Below are positions 16,413-27,656 of a DNA stretch of 64,000 nt, piece after piece. Numbering within the stretch: position 1 is the first letter of the stretch; each line of letters begins with the position of its first letter. Source of the stretch: Alphaproteobacteria bacterium (GTDB lineage Bacteria; Pseudomonadota; Alphaproteobacteria; Elsterales; Elsteraceae); contig RDXE01000042.1 of NCBI GenBank assembly GCA_004292755.1, forward strand, positions 1 through 64,000, written 5' to 3'. The translations under genes were made by a program, and so were the position numbers. The notes beneath the pieces are model-generated. The model was not told the origin of the DNA and searched no databases. It saw nothing but the letters and a program-made list of their open reading frames with translations.

Positions 16413-17942
16413 TCACCGATCAAACAACCCCGGTTGTGGCGCCACAGCCTTGCGCTTCCCCCGCCCAGGCGCAGGACTGGGCGGTGTCACGGCACCGCCA
16501 ACCACCAGCGCGACGCGGCCATCGGTCAGTTCGGCTTCGATCTCGCGGGCGGCGGTGACTGCCTCGGTGGTGGTGAGGGGGGTGCCGTCGGGGGCGCGGA
16601 GGACGGCGTAGCCGCGGGCGATGGTGGCGCGGTAGCTGAGGGTGTCCAACATGCGGGCGAGCGTGGTGAGGCGTTGGCCCGGGTCGGCGAGGCGGCGGGT
16701 GCCAGCGGTGGTGAGGCGGGTGGCGAGGCCTGCGAGGCGCTCCCCCGCGAGGCGCTGGGTGGACTGCTCGGCCGCGAGCGCGCTGGCGAAGGCGGCATCG
16801 AGGGCGCGGCTGCTGGCGGCCAAGCGGGAGGCGGCCATCGCCACCTGGGAGCGCGGATGCGGCAGGCGGGCGCCGAGGGTGGCGATGGTGGCGCGCCTGC
16901 GCTCCACAGCGGTCGCACTGGCGCGGGTCAGGCGCTCCACCCGGTCATCGAGGCGCTGGCGGGCCACCTCCACCATCTGGGCGGGGTCGGGCAGGGCGCG
17001 GGTGGCACTGGCAAGGCGCAGCCGACGCTCCGACACGGCACGGTCTAGGCCGCCAATCAGGCGCCGGGCGGCCTCCAACACCCGTTGCAGCAACTCGACG
17101 CGCACAGGAACGGCCATCTCGGCCGCGGCCGTCGGCGTCGGGGCGCGGCGATCGGCGACATAGTCGATCAGCGTGGTGTCGGTCTCATGCCCGACAGCGG
17201 AGATGACCGGGATGCGGCAGGCGGCCACCGCGCGCACCACCACTTCCTCGTTGAACGCCATCAAGTCTTCGATCGACCCACCGCCGCGCGCCACGATCAC
17301 CACATCGGGCCGTGGCACTCCACCGGCCGGCAAGCGGTCGAACCCGGCCAGCGCACGGGCCACTTGCTCGGCTGCCCCGGTGCCCTGAACCGCGACCGGC
17401 CACACCAACACCCGGCGCGGGAACCGATCCGCCAGCCGATGCAGAATGTCGCGGATCACCGCTCCCGTCGGCGAGGTGACCACACCAATCACCTGCGGCA
17501 GCATGGGAATCGGCTGTTTGCGGGCAGGATCGAACAGGCCCTCGGCCGCCAGACGGCGCTTGCGCTCCTCAATCAGGGCCAGCAGGGCGCCCTGACCCGC
17601 CAACTCCATGCTCTCAACCACCATTTGGTACTTGGAGCGGTCGGCATAGGTGGTGATGCGACCCGTGGCGATCACCTCCATCCCATCTTCGGGGCGCAGC
17701 GGCAGGCGGGCGGCTTGGCCGCGCCAACACACGCTGTCCATCACCCCATCAGCATCTTTCAAGGCGAAGTAGAGATGACCCGAGCTGTGGCGTTTGACGC
17801 CAGACAGTTCCCCCCGCACCCGCACGCGCTGAAACGCTGTCTCCAGCGTGCGCTTCACCGCCCCGGAAATCTCGCCCACGGTGTATTCGGGAAGGTTGGT
17901 GCCCAGGCCAGGAGCCGGACTGGACTTGTGTTCGTCGCTCAT
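16413..17942 (-). CDS. xseA: Exodeoxyribonuclease VII large subunit
   Basis: Large subunit of the single-strand exonuclease that trims DNA to acid-soluble oligonucleotides during repair. The chosen start ([17 protein letters not shown] at 17942) gives 509 residues. Domains are an N-terminal OB-fold ([16 protein letters not shown] to about residue 110), the catalytic ExoVII domain with [15 protein letters not shown] and [19 protein letters not shown]-type motifs (seen as [16 protein letters not shown]), and a long alanine/arginine-rich coiled coil to about residue 450, ending [12 protein letters not shown]. The open frame extends 38 codons upstream but the extension is low-complexity. It is divergent from purD. 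Confidence 0.95.
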   Translation of the reverse strand: MSDEHKSSPAPGLGTNLPEYTVGEISGAVKRTLETAFQRVRVRGELSGVKRHSSGHLYFALKDADGVMDSVCWRGQAARLPLRPEDGMEVIATGRITTYADRSKYQMVVESMELAGQGALLALIEERKRRLAAEGLFDPARKQPIPMLPQVIGVVTSPTGAVIRDILHRLADRFPRRVLVWPVAVQGTGAAEQVARALAGFDRLPAGGVPRPDVVIVARGGGSIEDLMAFNEEVVVRAVAACRIPVISAVGHETDTTLIDYVADRRAPTPTAAAEMAVPVRVELLQRVLEAARRLIGGLDRAVSERRLRLASATRALPDPAQMVEVARQRLDDRVERLTRASATAVERRRATIATLGARLPHPRSQVAMAASRLAASSRALDAAFASALAAEQSTQRLAGERLAGLATRLTTAGTRRLADPGQRLTTLARMLDTLSYRATIARGYAVLRAPDGTPLTTTEAVTAAREIEAELTDGRVALVVGGAVTPPSPAPGRGKRKAVAPQPGLFDR

Positions 17943-18086
17943 GGGGCGGGAGCATATCGAGCCGGAGGCAACGCTGCCAACCGTACCCGCCACACCGCGC
18001 CCGCCACCGGGCACCTTCGCCCTTGCAGCACCGCACCCGGCTATGCGACCTCCCACCAGCCCAAAGGTTCAGGACAGGAGCAGGCG

Positions 18087-19355
18087 ATGAAGGTGCTGGT
18101 CGTGGGCGGCGGTGGCCGCGAGCATGCGCTGGTGTGGTCGCTGTCCGCCTCGCCTCTGGTCACGGGGCTGTTTGCCGCACCGGGCAATCCTGGCATCGCC
18201 AGCCTCGCCACCTGCTGGCCCATCGCTGCCGATGATGTCGCGGCCCTGGTTGCGCGCGCGGTGGCGGAGGGGGTTGAGTTCGTTGTGGTCGGACCCGAGG
18301 CGCCATTGGTGGCAGGCCTGGTTGATGCCTTGGATCAAGTGGGCATTAAGGCCTTTGGACCACGGGCGGCGGCCGCCCGGCTGGAAGGCTCCAAAGGCTT
18401 CACCAAGGATCTGATCGCGCGGGCAGGCGTGCCGACGGCCGCCTACGCCCGCTTCAGCGCGGTGGAGCCTGCGCGTGCCTATCTTCGCCAAACCGGTGCG
18501 CCGATTGTGGTGAAGGCCGATGGCTTGGCGGCGGGCAAGGGTGTGACCGTCGCGATGACCTTGGCCGAGGCCGAAGCCGCGATCGAGGCTGCACTGGTCG
18601 ATGGTCGTTTCGGGGCGGCTGGCGCCGAAGTGGTGATTGAGGAGTATCTTGAAGGGGAAGAAGTTTCCTTCTTCGCGCTGTGCGATGGCGAGACCGCCCT
18701 GCCGCTCGCCTCAGCCCAGGATCACAAACGCGCCTATGATGGCGACCAAGGCCCCAACACAGGCGGGATGGGGGCCTATTCCCCCGCACCGGCTCTGACG
18801 CGAGCGTTGGAGGCGGAGGTGATGGAGCGGATCATCCGCCCAACGCTGGCCACCATGGCGGCGGACGGCACACCGTTCACGGGTGTGCTGTTTGCAGGAC
18901 TGATGCTAACCAGCAGCGGGCCAAAGCTGATCGAATACAATGTTCGCTTTGGCGATCCCGAATGTCAGGTGCTGATGGCGCGGCTTCAGTCTGATCTGCT
19001 GCCAGCGCTGCTGGCGGCGGCTGACCAGCAGCTGCGTCATGTGTCGCTGCGCTGGCGACCCGATCCGGCCCTGTGCGTTGTCTACGCGGCGGAGGGGTAT
19101 CCCGATGCCCCCAAGAAAGGGGCGGTCCTGACCGGCCTGGACGCCGCCGGTGCGACCGCGGGCGTGCAGGTCTTCCACGCTGGAACCAAACAGCGCGGCG
19201 ATGCCTTGGTGGCCGATGGCGGGCGGGTGCTGACGGTGACTGCAACTGCGCCGACTCTCGCCACTGCGCGGGATCGCGCGTATCAGGCGTTGGGGGCAAT
19301 CCAGTTTCCGGGCGGCTTCTTTCGCCGGGATATTGGCTGGCGGGCGCTCGGGTAA
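18087..19355 (+). CDS. purD: Phosphoribosylamine--glycine ligase (GAR synthetase)
   Basis: Second step of purine synthesis: joins glycine to 5-phosphoribosylamine with ATP. 422 residues, the normal length. It starts [18 protein letters not shown] behind AGGAG; ATP-grasp motifs include [37 protein letters not shown] and [10 protein letters not shown] much longer open frame on the same strand extends upstream across xseA and is spurious. It stands alone and is followed by a 16-bp perfect hairpin. Confidence 0.97.
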   Translation: MKVLVVGGGGREHALVWSLSASPLVTGLFAAPGNPGIASLATCWPIAADDVAALVARAVAEGVEFVVVGPEAPLVAGLVDALDQVGIKAFGPRAAAARLEGSKGFTKDLIARAGVPTAAYARFSAVEPARAYLRQTGAPIVVKADGLAAGKGVTVAMTLAEAEAAIEAALVDGRFGAAGAEVVIEEYLEGEEVSFFALCDGETALPLASAQDHKRAYDGDQGPNTGGMGAYSPAPALTRALEAEVMERIIRPTLATMAADGTPFTGVLFAGLMLTSSGPKLIEYNVRFGDPECQVLMARLQSDLLPALLAAADQQLRHVSLRWRPDPALCVVYAAEGYPDAPKKGAVLTGLDAAGATAGVQVFHAGTKQRGDALVADGGRVLTVTATAPTLATARDRAYQALGAIQFPGGFFRRDIGWRALG

Positions 19356-19388
19356 GGCGATCACCGGATCAGCCCCTTGCTCAAGGGA

Positions 19389-19424
19389 CGACGGGTCTGG
19401 GTACCGAAGTACCCAGACCCGTCG
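19389..19424. terminator. Perfect 16-bp inverted repeat after purD
   Basis: CGACGGGTCTGGGTAC and its exact complement flank a CGAA loop, 33 bases after the purD stop. Such stability fits transcript termination or 3'-end protection for purD. There is no T-run, so it is not a canonical rho-independent terminator; it could also be a REP-like element. Confidence 0.5.
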
Positions 19425-19821
19425 GGGCCGGCCGTGGGGGGTTAAGCCGACCCGTCCCTGACAATCGGATGAGCTGGGGCGGCCCATTCCGATCGGACCG
19501 TCGGCACCCGGGGGAGGGGGGGAGAGATGCCGAGGTCAAACACGCAAGAAACGAAAAGTGCCGCGGAGCTTCTCGCTATTCGGTCCGCGGCTCAGTCCGT
19601 CCCGATGTCGGCGACCATACTCGACCAGCGGCTCGAACGCTTTGACCTAGCTCAAAGCGACGCCCTGCCGCACCCAGCCGCTGGCGGCAGTGTCGACGGC
19701 GCGGCGCCAAAGGCAACACAGCGCGATCCGGGAATTCCCCCCGGTGCCGATCTGCTTTATAGCTGCCGCCCGAAACGCCGCGGCGACCAACCGCAACCGC
19801 GACAGGGTCGGTAAATGCGCT
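19425..19821. other. Intergenic stretch, nothing firmly identified
   Basis: About 400 GC-rich bases between the purD hairpin and the next gene. A 95-codon frame at 19527-19814 has a good purine-rich Shine-Dalgarno (GGGGGAGAG) but a low-complexity product with no recognisable fold, so it is not called as a gene. No promoter stands out. Confidence 0.5.
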
Positions 19822-20196
19822 ATGGTGGCGGCGACCGAGGCGGAGGCTGGCGTGCGCGGGGCTGAGGACGTTAAGAACTGGATGAACCTGTTTCGCTGGA
19901 TCGTCAAATTGATCCGCGATGACTATGGCATTCCAGAAGAGAAGCTAACCAGAACCGCGGTCATCGAAACCGACATCGGTCTGTCGATTGAGCAGATTGA
20001 GGAAGTCCTTTCCATCACGGCGGAGGCTTTTCAAATTCGATTTGTCTCAGGCACGCTGGATGAATTGGTGAAGCTGGAAGAGCTATGCTTGCTGTCAGCT
20101 TGGCTGGCTGGGTTCTATAAAGAACCATCCTTCCTGTCTGCCAGCTACGTCGCAGCCGCCCGCGGCGCCAATGCCAGGGCGGGGGCGCGCGAGTAG
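19822..20196 (+). CDS. Small acidic protein, possibly DUF1493-like
   Basis: 124 residues from the ATG at 19822. The core, MNLFRWIVKLIRDDYGIPEE followed by TAVIETDIGLSIEQIEEVL and AEAFQIRF, has the layout of DUF1493 proteins (an acyl-carrier-like helical fold: D-x-GL, then a helix, then F-x-I-x-F). No phosphopantetheine Ser-attachment motif is seen. The frame is open upstream but that part is compositional noise. It sits about 100 bases before the hybrid histidine kinase on the same strand, and could be co-transcribed with it. The family assignment is tentative. Confidence 0.5.
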   Translation: MVAATEAEAGVRGAEDVKNWMNLFRWIVKLIRDDYGIPEEKLTRTAVIETDIGLSIEQIEEVLSITAEAFQIRFVSGTLDELVKLEELCLLSAWLAGFYKEPSFLSASYVAAARGANARAGARE

Positions 20197-20301
20197 CGGG
20201 CAGTAACGCGACTGCCGCGGAAACCCGGCGAGTCCTTCGGTTCTAGCAATCAGTCACACAACCGGGCACTCTCATCGGCGGACACGCATCGCAGGTAGGA
20301 C

Positions 20302-23300
20302 TTGGTGCTAAGATCGCTGGCCAGACTTGCAAGCATGCTCACCGGCAGCGCGGGCTTTCGGCCCCAGCGGCTGTTCCTCAGTGCTGTTCTGGTGCTGTAT
20401 CCCATCTTGGTGACATCGATTTGGTTTATGGCCGACACCTTGGCCGAGCGCCAAATCATCACCCAGGTGGAACGAGAAAACCTGACCATCACCCATGTCG
20501 TGCGCCGCGCACTGTGGTCTGAGTTTGATCGGGTCAACGAATCCGACATGGTTCTGGCCCGTGTCCGCGTGTTGGTGTCAGGCACAGCCATTGTCAAAGT
20601 GAAGATTTTCGACACCGCTGGGGTGACTGTCTTTTCAACACTCGCCAGCGAAATCGGTGTCTCCGCGGCAGACCGGGTCGAGGTTCGTCAGGCTTTGGCC
20701 GGCAATGCCGTCTCTGCGCTGGGGTTTCGGCCAGAGTTTCAAGCAATTGAGGGGACCCGGCGCGATCTCTGGGTGGTTTACACCTATGCGCCAATTGACC
20801 CTGCTCAAGGACAGTCGCCGTTTGGCGTGTTCGAGGTGTACGCCGATGCCACCGCCGCGGTTCAGGCAGCCCGCGACAATGCGCATCTGATTGCGACCAC
20901 CATGGCGCTGGGTGTTGCTGTTCTGCTCGCCTGCCTCTGGCTCATCATTCGCCGCAGCGAACAGATCATTGATCGGCAAGTGGCGCAGCTTCAGGCGGGG
21001 CTGAGCGAGACACGCAGCCAAGCCGAGGCGTTGGATGAAATGCGCATCCTGCTGGAGGATGCGCTCACCTCCATCCCCGTCGGCGTCGTGGTGTTCGACA
21101 AAGAGGACAGGCTGGTGATGTGGAACCAGCCCTACGCCGAACTGGTCGCTGAGGACGCCCCGATGCTGCGGCCCGGCGTGCCATATGCCGAGATTCTGCG
21201 TGCAGGCTTGCGCTCCGGTTGGATTGTCTCGGCCAGTGCCGATGAAGAAGCCTATGTCCGCAACGCCCTCGATCACCGCCAGCGGTTCCAGGAACCCTAT
21301 GATCGCGCCTTCCGCAATGGCCGCTCGGTTCGGGTGGTGGAGCGGCCAACGCGCACGGGCGGCGTGGTTGGCTATCGGCTCGACATCACAGATTTGAAAG
21401 CGCGGGAATCGCAGTTGGCTGAGGCGCGCACCCTGTTGGAAGACGCCATCGCCGCGATGCCCGTCGGTGTCATGCTGTTCGATTCCGAGGACCGCATCCA
21501 GCTGTGGAACCAACCGATGCTGGACTATCTGGGTGACCATGCCGCGCTGATGCGGGCGGGTATCACCTACCGCGAGTTCATCGCCGATACCATCCGCGCT
21601 GGCGTGTTTACCGATTTGCCCGCCACCGAGGCCGAGCTCGATGCCTTGCTGGATCGCGTCGTTCAACGCCACCAAGCCTGTGCCGCGCCGTGGGAAAGTG
21701 CATCCTTCGTCTCAGGGCGCAAACTGCTGGTGGCAGAACAGCGCACCCGCTCCGGTGGGATTGTCGGGGTCCGCCTGGATATCTCCGACCGCATCCAACG
21801 CGAGCAGGAATTGGCGCGCACCCGCCAATTGCTGGAAGACGCCATCGAAGCGATGCCGACCGGCGTGATCCTGTTTGATCGCGAAGATCGGATCGTGCTG
21901 TGGAACAAGCGGTACCTGGATATGTTGCGCCATCACGGCGACATTCTGGAAACCGGCATCACCTATCGTGAGCTTGTGTCGCGTGCGCTGGACCGCAACC
22001 TATTCGTGGACGTGGGTGACACACCCGAGGCCCGTGCGGCTTGGCTGGACCAAACCGTTGCCCGGCATCAGGCCTGCAGCGAGCCGTTGGAGACCCTACG
22101 CTTCGACGGCACTGTTGCCATTCGCAGCGAAGACCGGCGCACCCGCGATGGCGGGATCGTCGGCACGCGCCTCGACCTGAGTGACATCCGTCGCCGAGAG
22201 CGGGAACTGCAGGAGACCCGGCAGCTTCTGGAGGATGCGCTGGAGGCGATGCCAGCGGGTGTTGTGCTGTTCGATCCCGAGGATCGCATCGTGTTGTGGA
22301 ACAGCCGGTACACCGAAATGCTGGGCCGCGACGCCGATACGTTGCGCGTGGGCGCCACGTTCCGGGATTTCCTCGCCTCTGGACTGGCACGCGGCGCCTT
22401 CCGAGAGGCCGGAACCACGCGGGAAGAGCAGGAGGCATGGCTCGACAGCACAGTCGCGCGCCATCTGGCCTGCGATGGCCCGCGCGAAGTGGACCGGCTG
22501 AATGACAGCCTGACCCTGCGCATTGAGGAGCGCCGGACCCGCAACGGCGGTATCGTTGGGGTTCGGTTGGACATTACCGACGTGCGTCGGCGCGAGCGCG
22601 AAGCGCGCGAGATGCGCCAGTTGCTGGAAGACGCCCTGGGCGCGATGCCGTGTTCGGTGGTGCTCACCGATGCCGACGACCGGCTGCTCTACTGGAATGC
22701 CCATTTTGCCAGCCAGTTCCGCCCGCATACGGACATCCTCCAGGTGGGCAAAACCTATGAGGCGATCTTGTGGGACTCGCTTCGCCATGGGCTGCAGGGC
22801 GTCCCCGATCATCTGTGGGCAGACTGGGTCGCCAATGTTCAGCGTCGCCGTCTGGTGACCGCAGGACAGGCGGAGTTCCTGCTCAGCGACGGGCGCTGGT
22901 TCCTGGCGATGGAGCAGCGCACGCGCAACCACGGCATTGTGGGCGTTCGAGTGGAGATCACCGACCACAAAGAGCGGGAAGCGGCCTTGGAGCAAGCGCG
23001 CGCCGAGGCCGAAGCAGCCAACCGGGCGAAATCAGCCTTCCTTGCCAATATCTCCCACGAAATTCGCACCCCGATGAACGGCATCATGGGGATGAACACC
23101 CTGCTGCTGGACACCACTCTGGATGAGGAACAGCGCCACTTCGCCGAAGCCGTGCGGATTTCGGCCGAGGGCTTGCTGACGGTGATCGACGACATTCTGG
23201 ACGTCGCCAAGCTGGAAGCTGGCCGCATCGATCTGGTGCCCGAAGACACCGACGTCAGCGAGATCATCGCCGGTGTCGTCGATCTTCTGGCTCCCAAGGC

Positions 23301-24945
23301 CGGTACCCAGGGCATCGCGATTGGCGACATGGTCGACCCATCGCTCCGCCGCCGTCTGCGCATTGATCCGGTACGCCTGCGTCAGGTGCTGTTGAATCTG
23401 GCGGGCAACGCCGTGAAGTTCACCCACTCCGGCTGGGTGTCGATCGAGGCTCGGCCAACTGAACGGCCGATCTGGGCACGCGAAGACACCTCGCCCGACG
23501 CGCACTGGGTCCGCTTTGATGTGGTGGATACCGGCATCGGTATCTCGGCCACAGTGTTACCGCGCCTGTTCACCAAGTTTGAACAAGCCGACAGTTCAGT
23601 GACCCGACGCTATGGCGGCACCGGCCTCGGCCTCGCGATCTCCCGCGAGCTGGTCGAGTTGATGGGCGGACGCATCACTGTGGAGAGCCAGCCCGACGTT
23701 GGCAGCCGGTTCTGGTTTGTCCTGCCCCTGATGCCCGCAGAGACGGAGGAGGAGGATGCTCCCGACATCTCCGCCCTCTCGGGTCGGCGGGTGTTGGTGG
23801 TGGATGATCGGGAGATCAACCGCACCATCGTGCTGCGCACCCTCGCCTCACTGGCCGTGCTGGCAGAAGCCGCGGAAACCGGGCAGGACGCGCTGGATCG
23901 CCTGATCGAAGCCGCCGAGGGTGGCTCCCCCTTCGATTGCGTGCTGTTGGACATGCAGATGCCGGGGCAGTCTGGCCCGGAGGTCGCGAGCGCCATCCGT
24001 GCCGATCCTCGCCTGACTGGTTTGAAGGTAGTGTTCTTATCCTCGGCCGGCCTGCCGTCGGCGGCACAGATGGATCTGGCGGACGCCGTGATGGTGAAGC
24101 CGATCCGCGCAGTCGCTCTTGCCGAACGGCTGGCAAGCCTGTTGGGGCAGCACATCCGGCTGGCGCGGGCCGAACAGTTGGTGCAAGCGCCGATTAGCAC
24201 CTCCGGCCCCAGTGCCCGAGTGATGGTGGTGGAGGATGACCCGATCAACCGCCAGATCGCCGTTGCCTTCCTCACTGCGGCTGGTCACTCGGTGATTGCC
24301 GCTGGCTCGGGCGAGATGGCCTTGGAGATTGCTGCTGCAGAAGCGATCCCCGACTTGGTGCTGATGGACGTTCAGATGCCCGGCCTTGATGGCATCGAAA
24401 CCACCAAACGCCTGCGATCCCGCGGTGGCGCCTGGACGCGGGTGCCGGTGATCGCCATGACGGCCCATGCCATGGCCGGCACGCGGGAGCGGCTGCTGGA
24501 AGCCGGCATGACGGACTATCTGCCGAAACCCGTCGCTCGCCCGCAGTTGCTGGAGGCGTTGAACCAGCACCTTGCCCTCGCCGCCGCACCGGAGGTGGAT
24601 CCGCGCCTGGACCTCGGCGTGCTGGGCATGCTGCGGGAGACGCTGGGTGCCGCAGCTTTCTCCGCCCTGGTACAAACCTTCCGCACGGATCTCACCCGCC
24701 GCCTCGGACAAATCGCCAAGGATGCGGCGGCGTTTGACTGGGTGGCTGTGGATCAAACTGCCCATGACATTGCGGGCTCCAGCGGCTCCATGGGCGCGGT
24801 TGCCTGCGAGGCCGCCGCCCGAGGCCTGATGGCCGCCGCTCGAGCGCGCGATGGCGATGGGGTCACCACGGCTCGCGATGCGCTGGTCCATGCCGCCCGC
24901 GCCACGGACCGGGCGTTCGAGGCACTGATGACTGGACGGGGGTAG
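20302..24945 (+). CDS. Hybrid sensor histidine kinase with five tandem PAS domains
   Basis: A 1,547-residue membrane signalling protein. Order: TM1 (about 25-45), periplasmic sensor (50-195), TM2 (about 195-215), five PAS units beginning near 250, 378, 510, 642 and 774 (each with LLEDA..AMP.GV..FD.EDR...WN), HisKA with phospho-acceptor His919 in [12 protein letters not shown], HATPase ([25 protein letters not shown]), receiver 1 with Asp1217, receiver 2 with Asp1356, and a C-terminal HPt domain with His1488 in [11 protein letters not shown] complete His-Asp-Asp-His relay is thus present in one chain. Start choices are TTG 20302, GTG 20305 or ATG 20335; AGGTAGGA precedes the first two. No response regulator is adjacent, so the output partner is elsewhere. 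Confidence 0.93.
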   Translation: MVLRSLARLASMLTGSAGFRPQRLFLSAVLVLYPILVTSIWFMADTLAERQIITQVERENLTITHVVRRALWSEFDRVNESDMVLARVRVLVSGTAIVKVKIFDTAGVTVFSTLASEIGVSAADRVEVRQALAGNAVSALGFRPEFQAIEGTRRDLWVVYTYAPIDPAQGQSPFGVFEVYADATAAVQAARDNAHLIATTMALGVAVLLACLWLIIRRSEQIIDRQVAQLQAGLSETRSQAEALDEMRILLEDALTSIPVGVVVFDKEDRLVMWNQPYAELVAEDAPMLRPGVPYAEILRAGLRSGWIVSASADEEAYVRNALDHRQRFQEPYDRAFRNGRSVRVVERPTRTGGVVGYRLDITDLKARESQLAEARTLLEDAIAAMPVGVMLFDSEDRIQLWNQPMLDYLGDHAALMRAGITYREFIADTIRAGVFTDLPATEAELDALLDRVVQRHQACAAPWESASFVSGRKLLVAEQRTRSGGIVGVRLDISDRIQREQELARTRQLLEDAIEAMPTGVILFDREDRIVLWNKRYLDMLRHHGDILETGITYRELVSRALDRNLFVDVGDTPEARAAWLDQTVARHQACSEPLETLRFDGTVAIRSEDRRTRDGGIVGTRLDLSDIRRRERELQETRQLLEDALEAMPAGVVLFDPEDRIVLWNSRYTEMLGRDADTLRVGATFRDFLASGLARGAFREAGTTREEQEAWLDSTVARHLACDGPREVDRLNDSLTLRIEERRTRNGGIVGVRLDITDVRRREREAREMRQLLEDALGAMPCSVVLTDADDRLLYWNAHFASQFRPHTDILQVGKTYEAILWDSLRHGLQGVPDHLWADWVANVQRRRLVTAGQAEFLLSDGRWFLAMEQRTRNHGIVGVRVEITDHKEREAALEQARAEAEAANRAKSAFLANISHEIRTPMNGIMGMNTLLLDTTLDEEQRHFAEAVRISAEGLLTVIDDILDVAKLEAGRIDLVPEDTDVSEIIAGVVDLLAPKAGTQGIAIGDMVDPSLRRRLRIDPVRLRQVLLNLAGNAVKFTHSGWVSIEARPTERPIWAREDTSPDAHWVRFDVVDTGIGISATVLPRLFTKFEQADSSVTRRYGGTGLGLAISRELVELMGGRITVESQPDVGSRFWFVLPLMPAETEEEDAPDISALSGRRVLVVDDREINRTIVLRTLASLAVLAEAAETGQDALDRLIEAAEGGSPFDCVLLDMQMPGQSGPEVASAIRADPRLTGLKVVFLSSAGLPSAAQMDLADAVMVKPIRAVALAERLASLLGQHIRLARAEQLVQAPISTSGPSARVMVVEDDPINRQIAVAFLTAAGHSVIAAGSGEMALEIAAAEAIPDLVLMDVQMPGLDGIETTKRLRSRGGAWTRVPVIAMTAHAMAGTRERLLEAGMTDYLPKPVARPQLLEALNQHLALAAAPEVDPRLDLGVLGMLRETLGAAAFSALVQTFRTDLTRRLGQIAKDAAAFDWVAVDQTAHDIAGSSGSMGAVACEAAARGLMAAARARDGDGVTTARDALVHAARATDRAFEALMTGRG

Positions 24946-25268
24946 TGCTGATCGCGGTCAGGCGGCATCACTTAGCCGCGTGGTGATACCCAAAAAGACA
25001 CAAAACTAGACTGGGCAGCAACCCGCTAAGGGGGTGCTTCTGCGCGCGCTGTCGAATCCAACAGTCTGTTAGCAGAGACTGTCAACGGCCTCACCCGAGC
25101 TGAGGTCATCCATCGCCGCGGACCCTGGACGGGCCAGCGAGGTCATTGACCTCGTGAACGTCGCGTTGATAGATTTTGTTTCTATTTATCAGCAGCGTGA
25201 GTCAATCGGTGTCAATCTCTGGACCTATACCGAAGAGCGCTCCAACGCCTGCCTGGAGGAGCAAAGGC
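24946..25268. other. Intergenic gap with a possible promoter
   Basis: No gene is seen. TTGACC at 25146-25151 followed 16-18 bases later by GATAGA/TAGATT is a plausible promoter for the downstream low-GC gene. An imperfect hairpin (AGCAACCC with GGGGTGCT, near 25018-25040) could end the kinase transcript. The gap marks the switch to lower-GC DNA. Confidence 0.35.
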
Positions 25269-26090
25269 ATGTCGTCTTCCTCAAAGAAAAAAGCCTCTGG
25301 CGAACCCAGGACTCGCAAAATGGATGAATCGGAATCTCTCGTTGAACAGTATCTGAGAAGTTTTGGCTACGAGGATGTGGTCCATGAACCCAACGGCAAC
25401 GTGCCGCCCGATTTTGTCGTCGACAAACGCATCGCGATTGAAGTACGTCGCCTAAATCAGAACATCGACGACGGTACCGGCAAAGGGCGACGTGGCATCG
25501 AAGAAGCAGAGAAACCGCTCGGGGACTGGCTTCGCAACTATCTTTCTAGCTATGGACCAGGCGATGTCTCTGATCAGCGCTGGTTTGTATGCTGTAGCTT
25601 CAGACATCCGCGTCCGGAATATTCGAATCTTAAAGAACAACTAGATGATTTGCTCCGCACGTTCATGGATAATCCTGACCGGCAGCCGCTCGAAAGGGAC
25701 CTGACCGTGGGTATGAGGTTCAAAGTATCGCTGATAAAAGGATCTACGCAACAGCAGAACTTTTTCACTTTGGGAGGACTTGGTGCCGAGGAGGCTGGTG
25801 GCTGGGTGCTCAGCGAGATTTATGAAAATCTGCGGCACTGTATCAAAGAAAAGGAGCGCAAGATTTCCAAGCACCGCGGGAAATATCCTGAATGGTGGCT
25901 CATCTTGCCCGATCACATCGGTCATGGTTTAAGTGACTTGAGCCGAAATCAATTTCATGACAAATTCAGCATAGAAACCGGTGGCTTCGACAAGATTATT
26001 CTGATTAATCCGCTGAACGCCGCACGCGCCTTCCAAGTACACCCTCGCCCGACTCTTCCGATCAGGTACGCTCAATCCGAATCGAAGTAA
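25269..26090 (+). CDS. Hypothetical protein with PD-(D/E)XK nuclease-like core
   Basis: 273 residues from an ATG preceded by GGAGG. The segment PPDFVVDKRIAIEVRRLNQ (about residues 42-60) has the D...E-x-(K/R) strand pattern of PD-(D/E)XK nucleases, with the usual Lys replaced by Arg, and follows a helix (ESLVEQYLRSFGYEDV) typical of this fold. The remainder is aromatic-rich and unassigned. Composition is lower in GC than both flanks, there is no partner gene, and neighbouring gaps are long, all suggesting a transferred orphan, possibly a remnant of a restriction or defence locus. Nuclease activity is inference. Confidence 0.6.
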   Translation: MSSSSKKKASGEPRTRKMDESESLVEQYLRSFGYEDVVHEPNGNVPPDFVVDKRIAIEVRRLNQNIDDGTGKGRRGIEEAEKPLGDWLRNYLSSYGPGDVSDQRWFVCCSFRHPRPEYSNLKEQLDDLLRTFMDNPDRQPLERDLTVGMRFKVSLIKGSTQQQNFFTLGGLGAEEAGGWVLSEIYENLRHCIKEKERKISKHRGKYPEWWLILPDHIGHGLSDLSRNQFHDKFSIETGGFDKIILINPLNAARAFQVHPRPTLPIRYAQSESK

Positions 26091-26315
26091 TGAGCGGTTT
26101 ATGGGCGACCTAGATTCGGCTGTTTTTGCTACCACCCTTAAAGTACTTCTCGTCCTGTTCAAAAGGAGAGGCCGTATCCGCCCAGACAACTGACGCGGTG
26201 GTGGTCCGGTTCATCAGGCTCTCCCGCAGCCTTGTGTTACGACAAGCTGACAATCAAAGTTGCCGTCTCGGTCTGCCTCGCCGCAGTCGTCATCTGGTGG
26301 TCATTAATCCAAGGC

Positions 26316-27656
26316 TTAACGCATCGGGATCGTTAGTCGCACGGATAACCCGCCAGCGGGGTTGGCCAGCAGTTCCACGGCACCGCCGTACAGTTCCGTG
26401 ATGTCAATTGCGATGGCAAGGCCAAGGCCAGCGCCTGCGACGCCATCATCCAGGCGCACCCCGCGGTGGGTGGCAGCGCGGCGCTCTTCTGGGGCAAGGC
26501 CAGGGCCATCATCGGTGATGGTGATCACCACATGGGTGGTCTGGGAAACAACTGTTACCACAACCTTTTGCTGCGCCCATTGGCAGGCGTTCTCCATCAG
26601 GTTCCCCAGAACCTCGGTGAGATCCTGTGCATCCATGCGCAGGCGGCAGCGCTCCTGCCCACTCACGGTGATTTCCACTCCACGGGCCGCGAACAGACGG
26701 CGCAACGCCGTTGCCACTTCCTCTGCAATTGCCCGTGGAGAGACCAAGCTGGTGCCCACCGGAGCCGCCAACGCGACCACGCGCGCCCGCGCCAAGTGAT
26801 GCTGCACCAGCCGATCAATGATCGCGGTTTGCTGTTCGGCCTGGGCCACGTCCGGCGGGGTGTCGGCCAGCGCATTGCGCAACACCGCCAGCGGCGTCTT
26901 CAAGGCGTGTGCCAGGGTGCCAACGTGGCTGCGCGCCCGCTCCACAGTGGCGCGGTTGGCTGCAATCACCGCGTCCAACTCTGCAACCAACGGTGCAATC
27001 TCTGATGGTGCCGCGAGGCCCAACTGGTCCTGGCGACCGGCGCGCACGGCGGCCAACGCCCGCTGTACCTGACGCAAGGGAGCCAGACCCACGATCACCG
27101 TGACCGCCACACCCGCCACCACACCAATGCCGAGGGCGACCAGGACCAAGCTTAAGCCCGCGCGCAGGTGGTGAATGTCGTCCAGCAGCGCAGCCCTTGA
27201 GACCGCAACAGCAATCTGCACCGGCGCACTCGCGCCCGGCAGCAGCACCAGCCGTTCCACCATCCGGAGGCCCTCCTCCCGAGGACCGGAGAGGGTGCGC
27301 CAGCGCAGGCCTGTGTCGGCGGGCAGCGGGTCACTCGGCAAGGTTTGGTCCCACAGGGAGCGTGAGGCCGCCCCCACCACACCAGCTTGGCTAAGTTGCC
27401 AATAGCTACCGGACAGCGGGCGATCAAACTCCGGCGCCGTTGGGGTGCGGGTCAGGACGACGTGGCCCTGATCGTCGGCCGCCAGCATTGCCGTCAGACC
27501 GTCCAGGTGGGTGATCAACCGGGCATCGAAGGCGCCCGACACTTGCCGGACCACGCTGTCGATCACAAACCACCCGGCAACACCCAAACTGAGGGCAACC
27601 CACAGCCCCGTCGCCAGCGCCAACCGCAAAGCGAGGGAAGATGTCGCGCGCCTCAT
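26316..27656 (-). CDS. Sensor histidine kinase (PhoQ/PmrB-like)
   Basis: 446-residue inner-membrane kinase. TM1 is at about 12-32 (LATGLWVALSLGVAGWFVI), a periplasmic loop runs to about 165, TM2 is at about 166-190 (LVLVALGIGVVAGVAVTVIV), followed by a HAMP-like linker, the H-box GTLAHALKTPLAVL, an N-box LMENACQWAQ, and the G-boxes ITDDGPGL and GAGLGLAIA. Its start overlaps the stop of the response regulator as ATGA. With that regulator and a PepSY protein it forms a three-gene operon, divergent from a PepSY-like/cytochrome b561 pair. The input may be envelope or redox stress; the ligand is unknown. Confidence 0.93.
   Translation of the reverse strand: MRRATSSLALRLALATGLWVALSLGVAGWFVIDSVVRQVSGAFDARLITHLDGLTAMLAADDQGHVVLTRTPTAPEFDRPLSGSYWQLSQAGVVGAASRSLWDQTLPSDPLPADTGLRWRTLSGPREEGLRMVERLVLLPGASAPVQIAVAVSRAALLDDIHHLRAGLSLVLVALGIGVVAGVAVTVIVGLAPLRQVQRALAAVRAGRQDQLGLAAPSEIAPLVAELDAVIAANRATVERARSHVGTLAHALKTPLAVLRNALADTPPDVAQAEQQTAIIDRLVQHHLARARVVALAAPVGTSLVSPRAIAEEVATALRRLFAARGVEITVSGQERCRLRMDAQDLTEVLGNLMENACQWAQQKVVVTVVSQTTHVVITITDDGPGLAPEERRAATHRGVRLDDGVAGAGLGLAIAIDITELYGGAVELLANPAGGLSVRLTIPMR

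Noticed and set aside
17085-18086. A long in-frame extension upstream of purD
   Set aside because: It runs antisense through xseA; the true PurD start is [10 protein letters not shown] with a Shine-Dalgarno at 18075.
19527-19814. A 95-codon frame with a good Shine-Dalgarno
   Set aside because: Low-complexity product, no fold or motif, and overlapping frames of similar quality; left as intergenic.
21051-22990. Periodic similarity that could suggest a repeat array
   Set aside because: It is the five tandem PAS domains at protein level; no short conserved DNA repeats or spacers, so not CRISPR.
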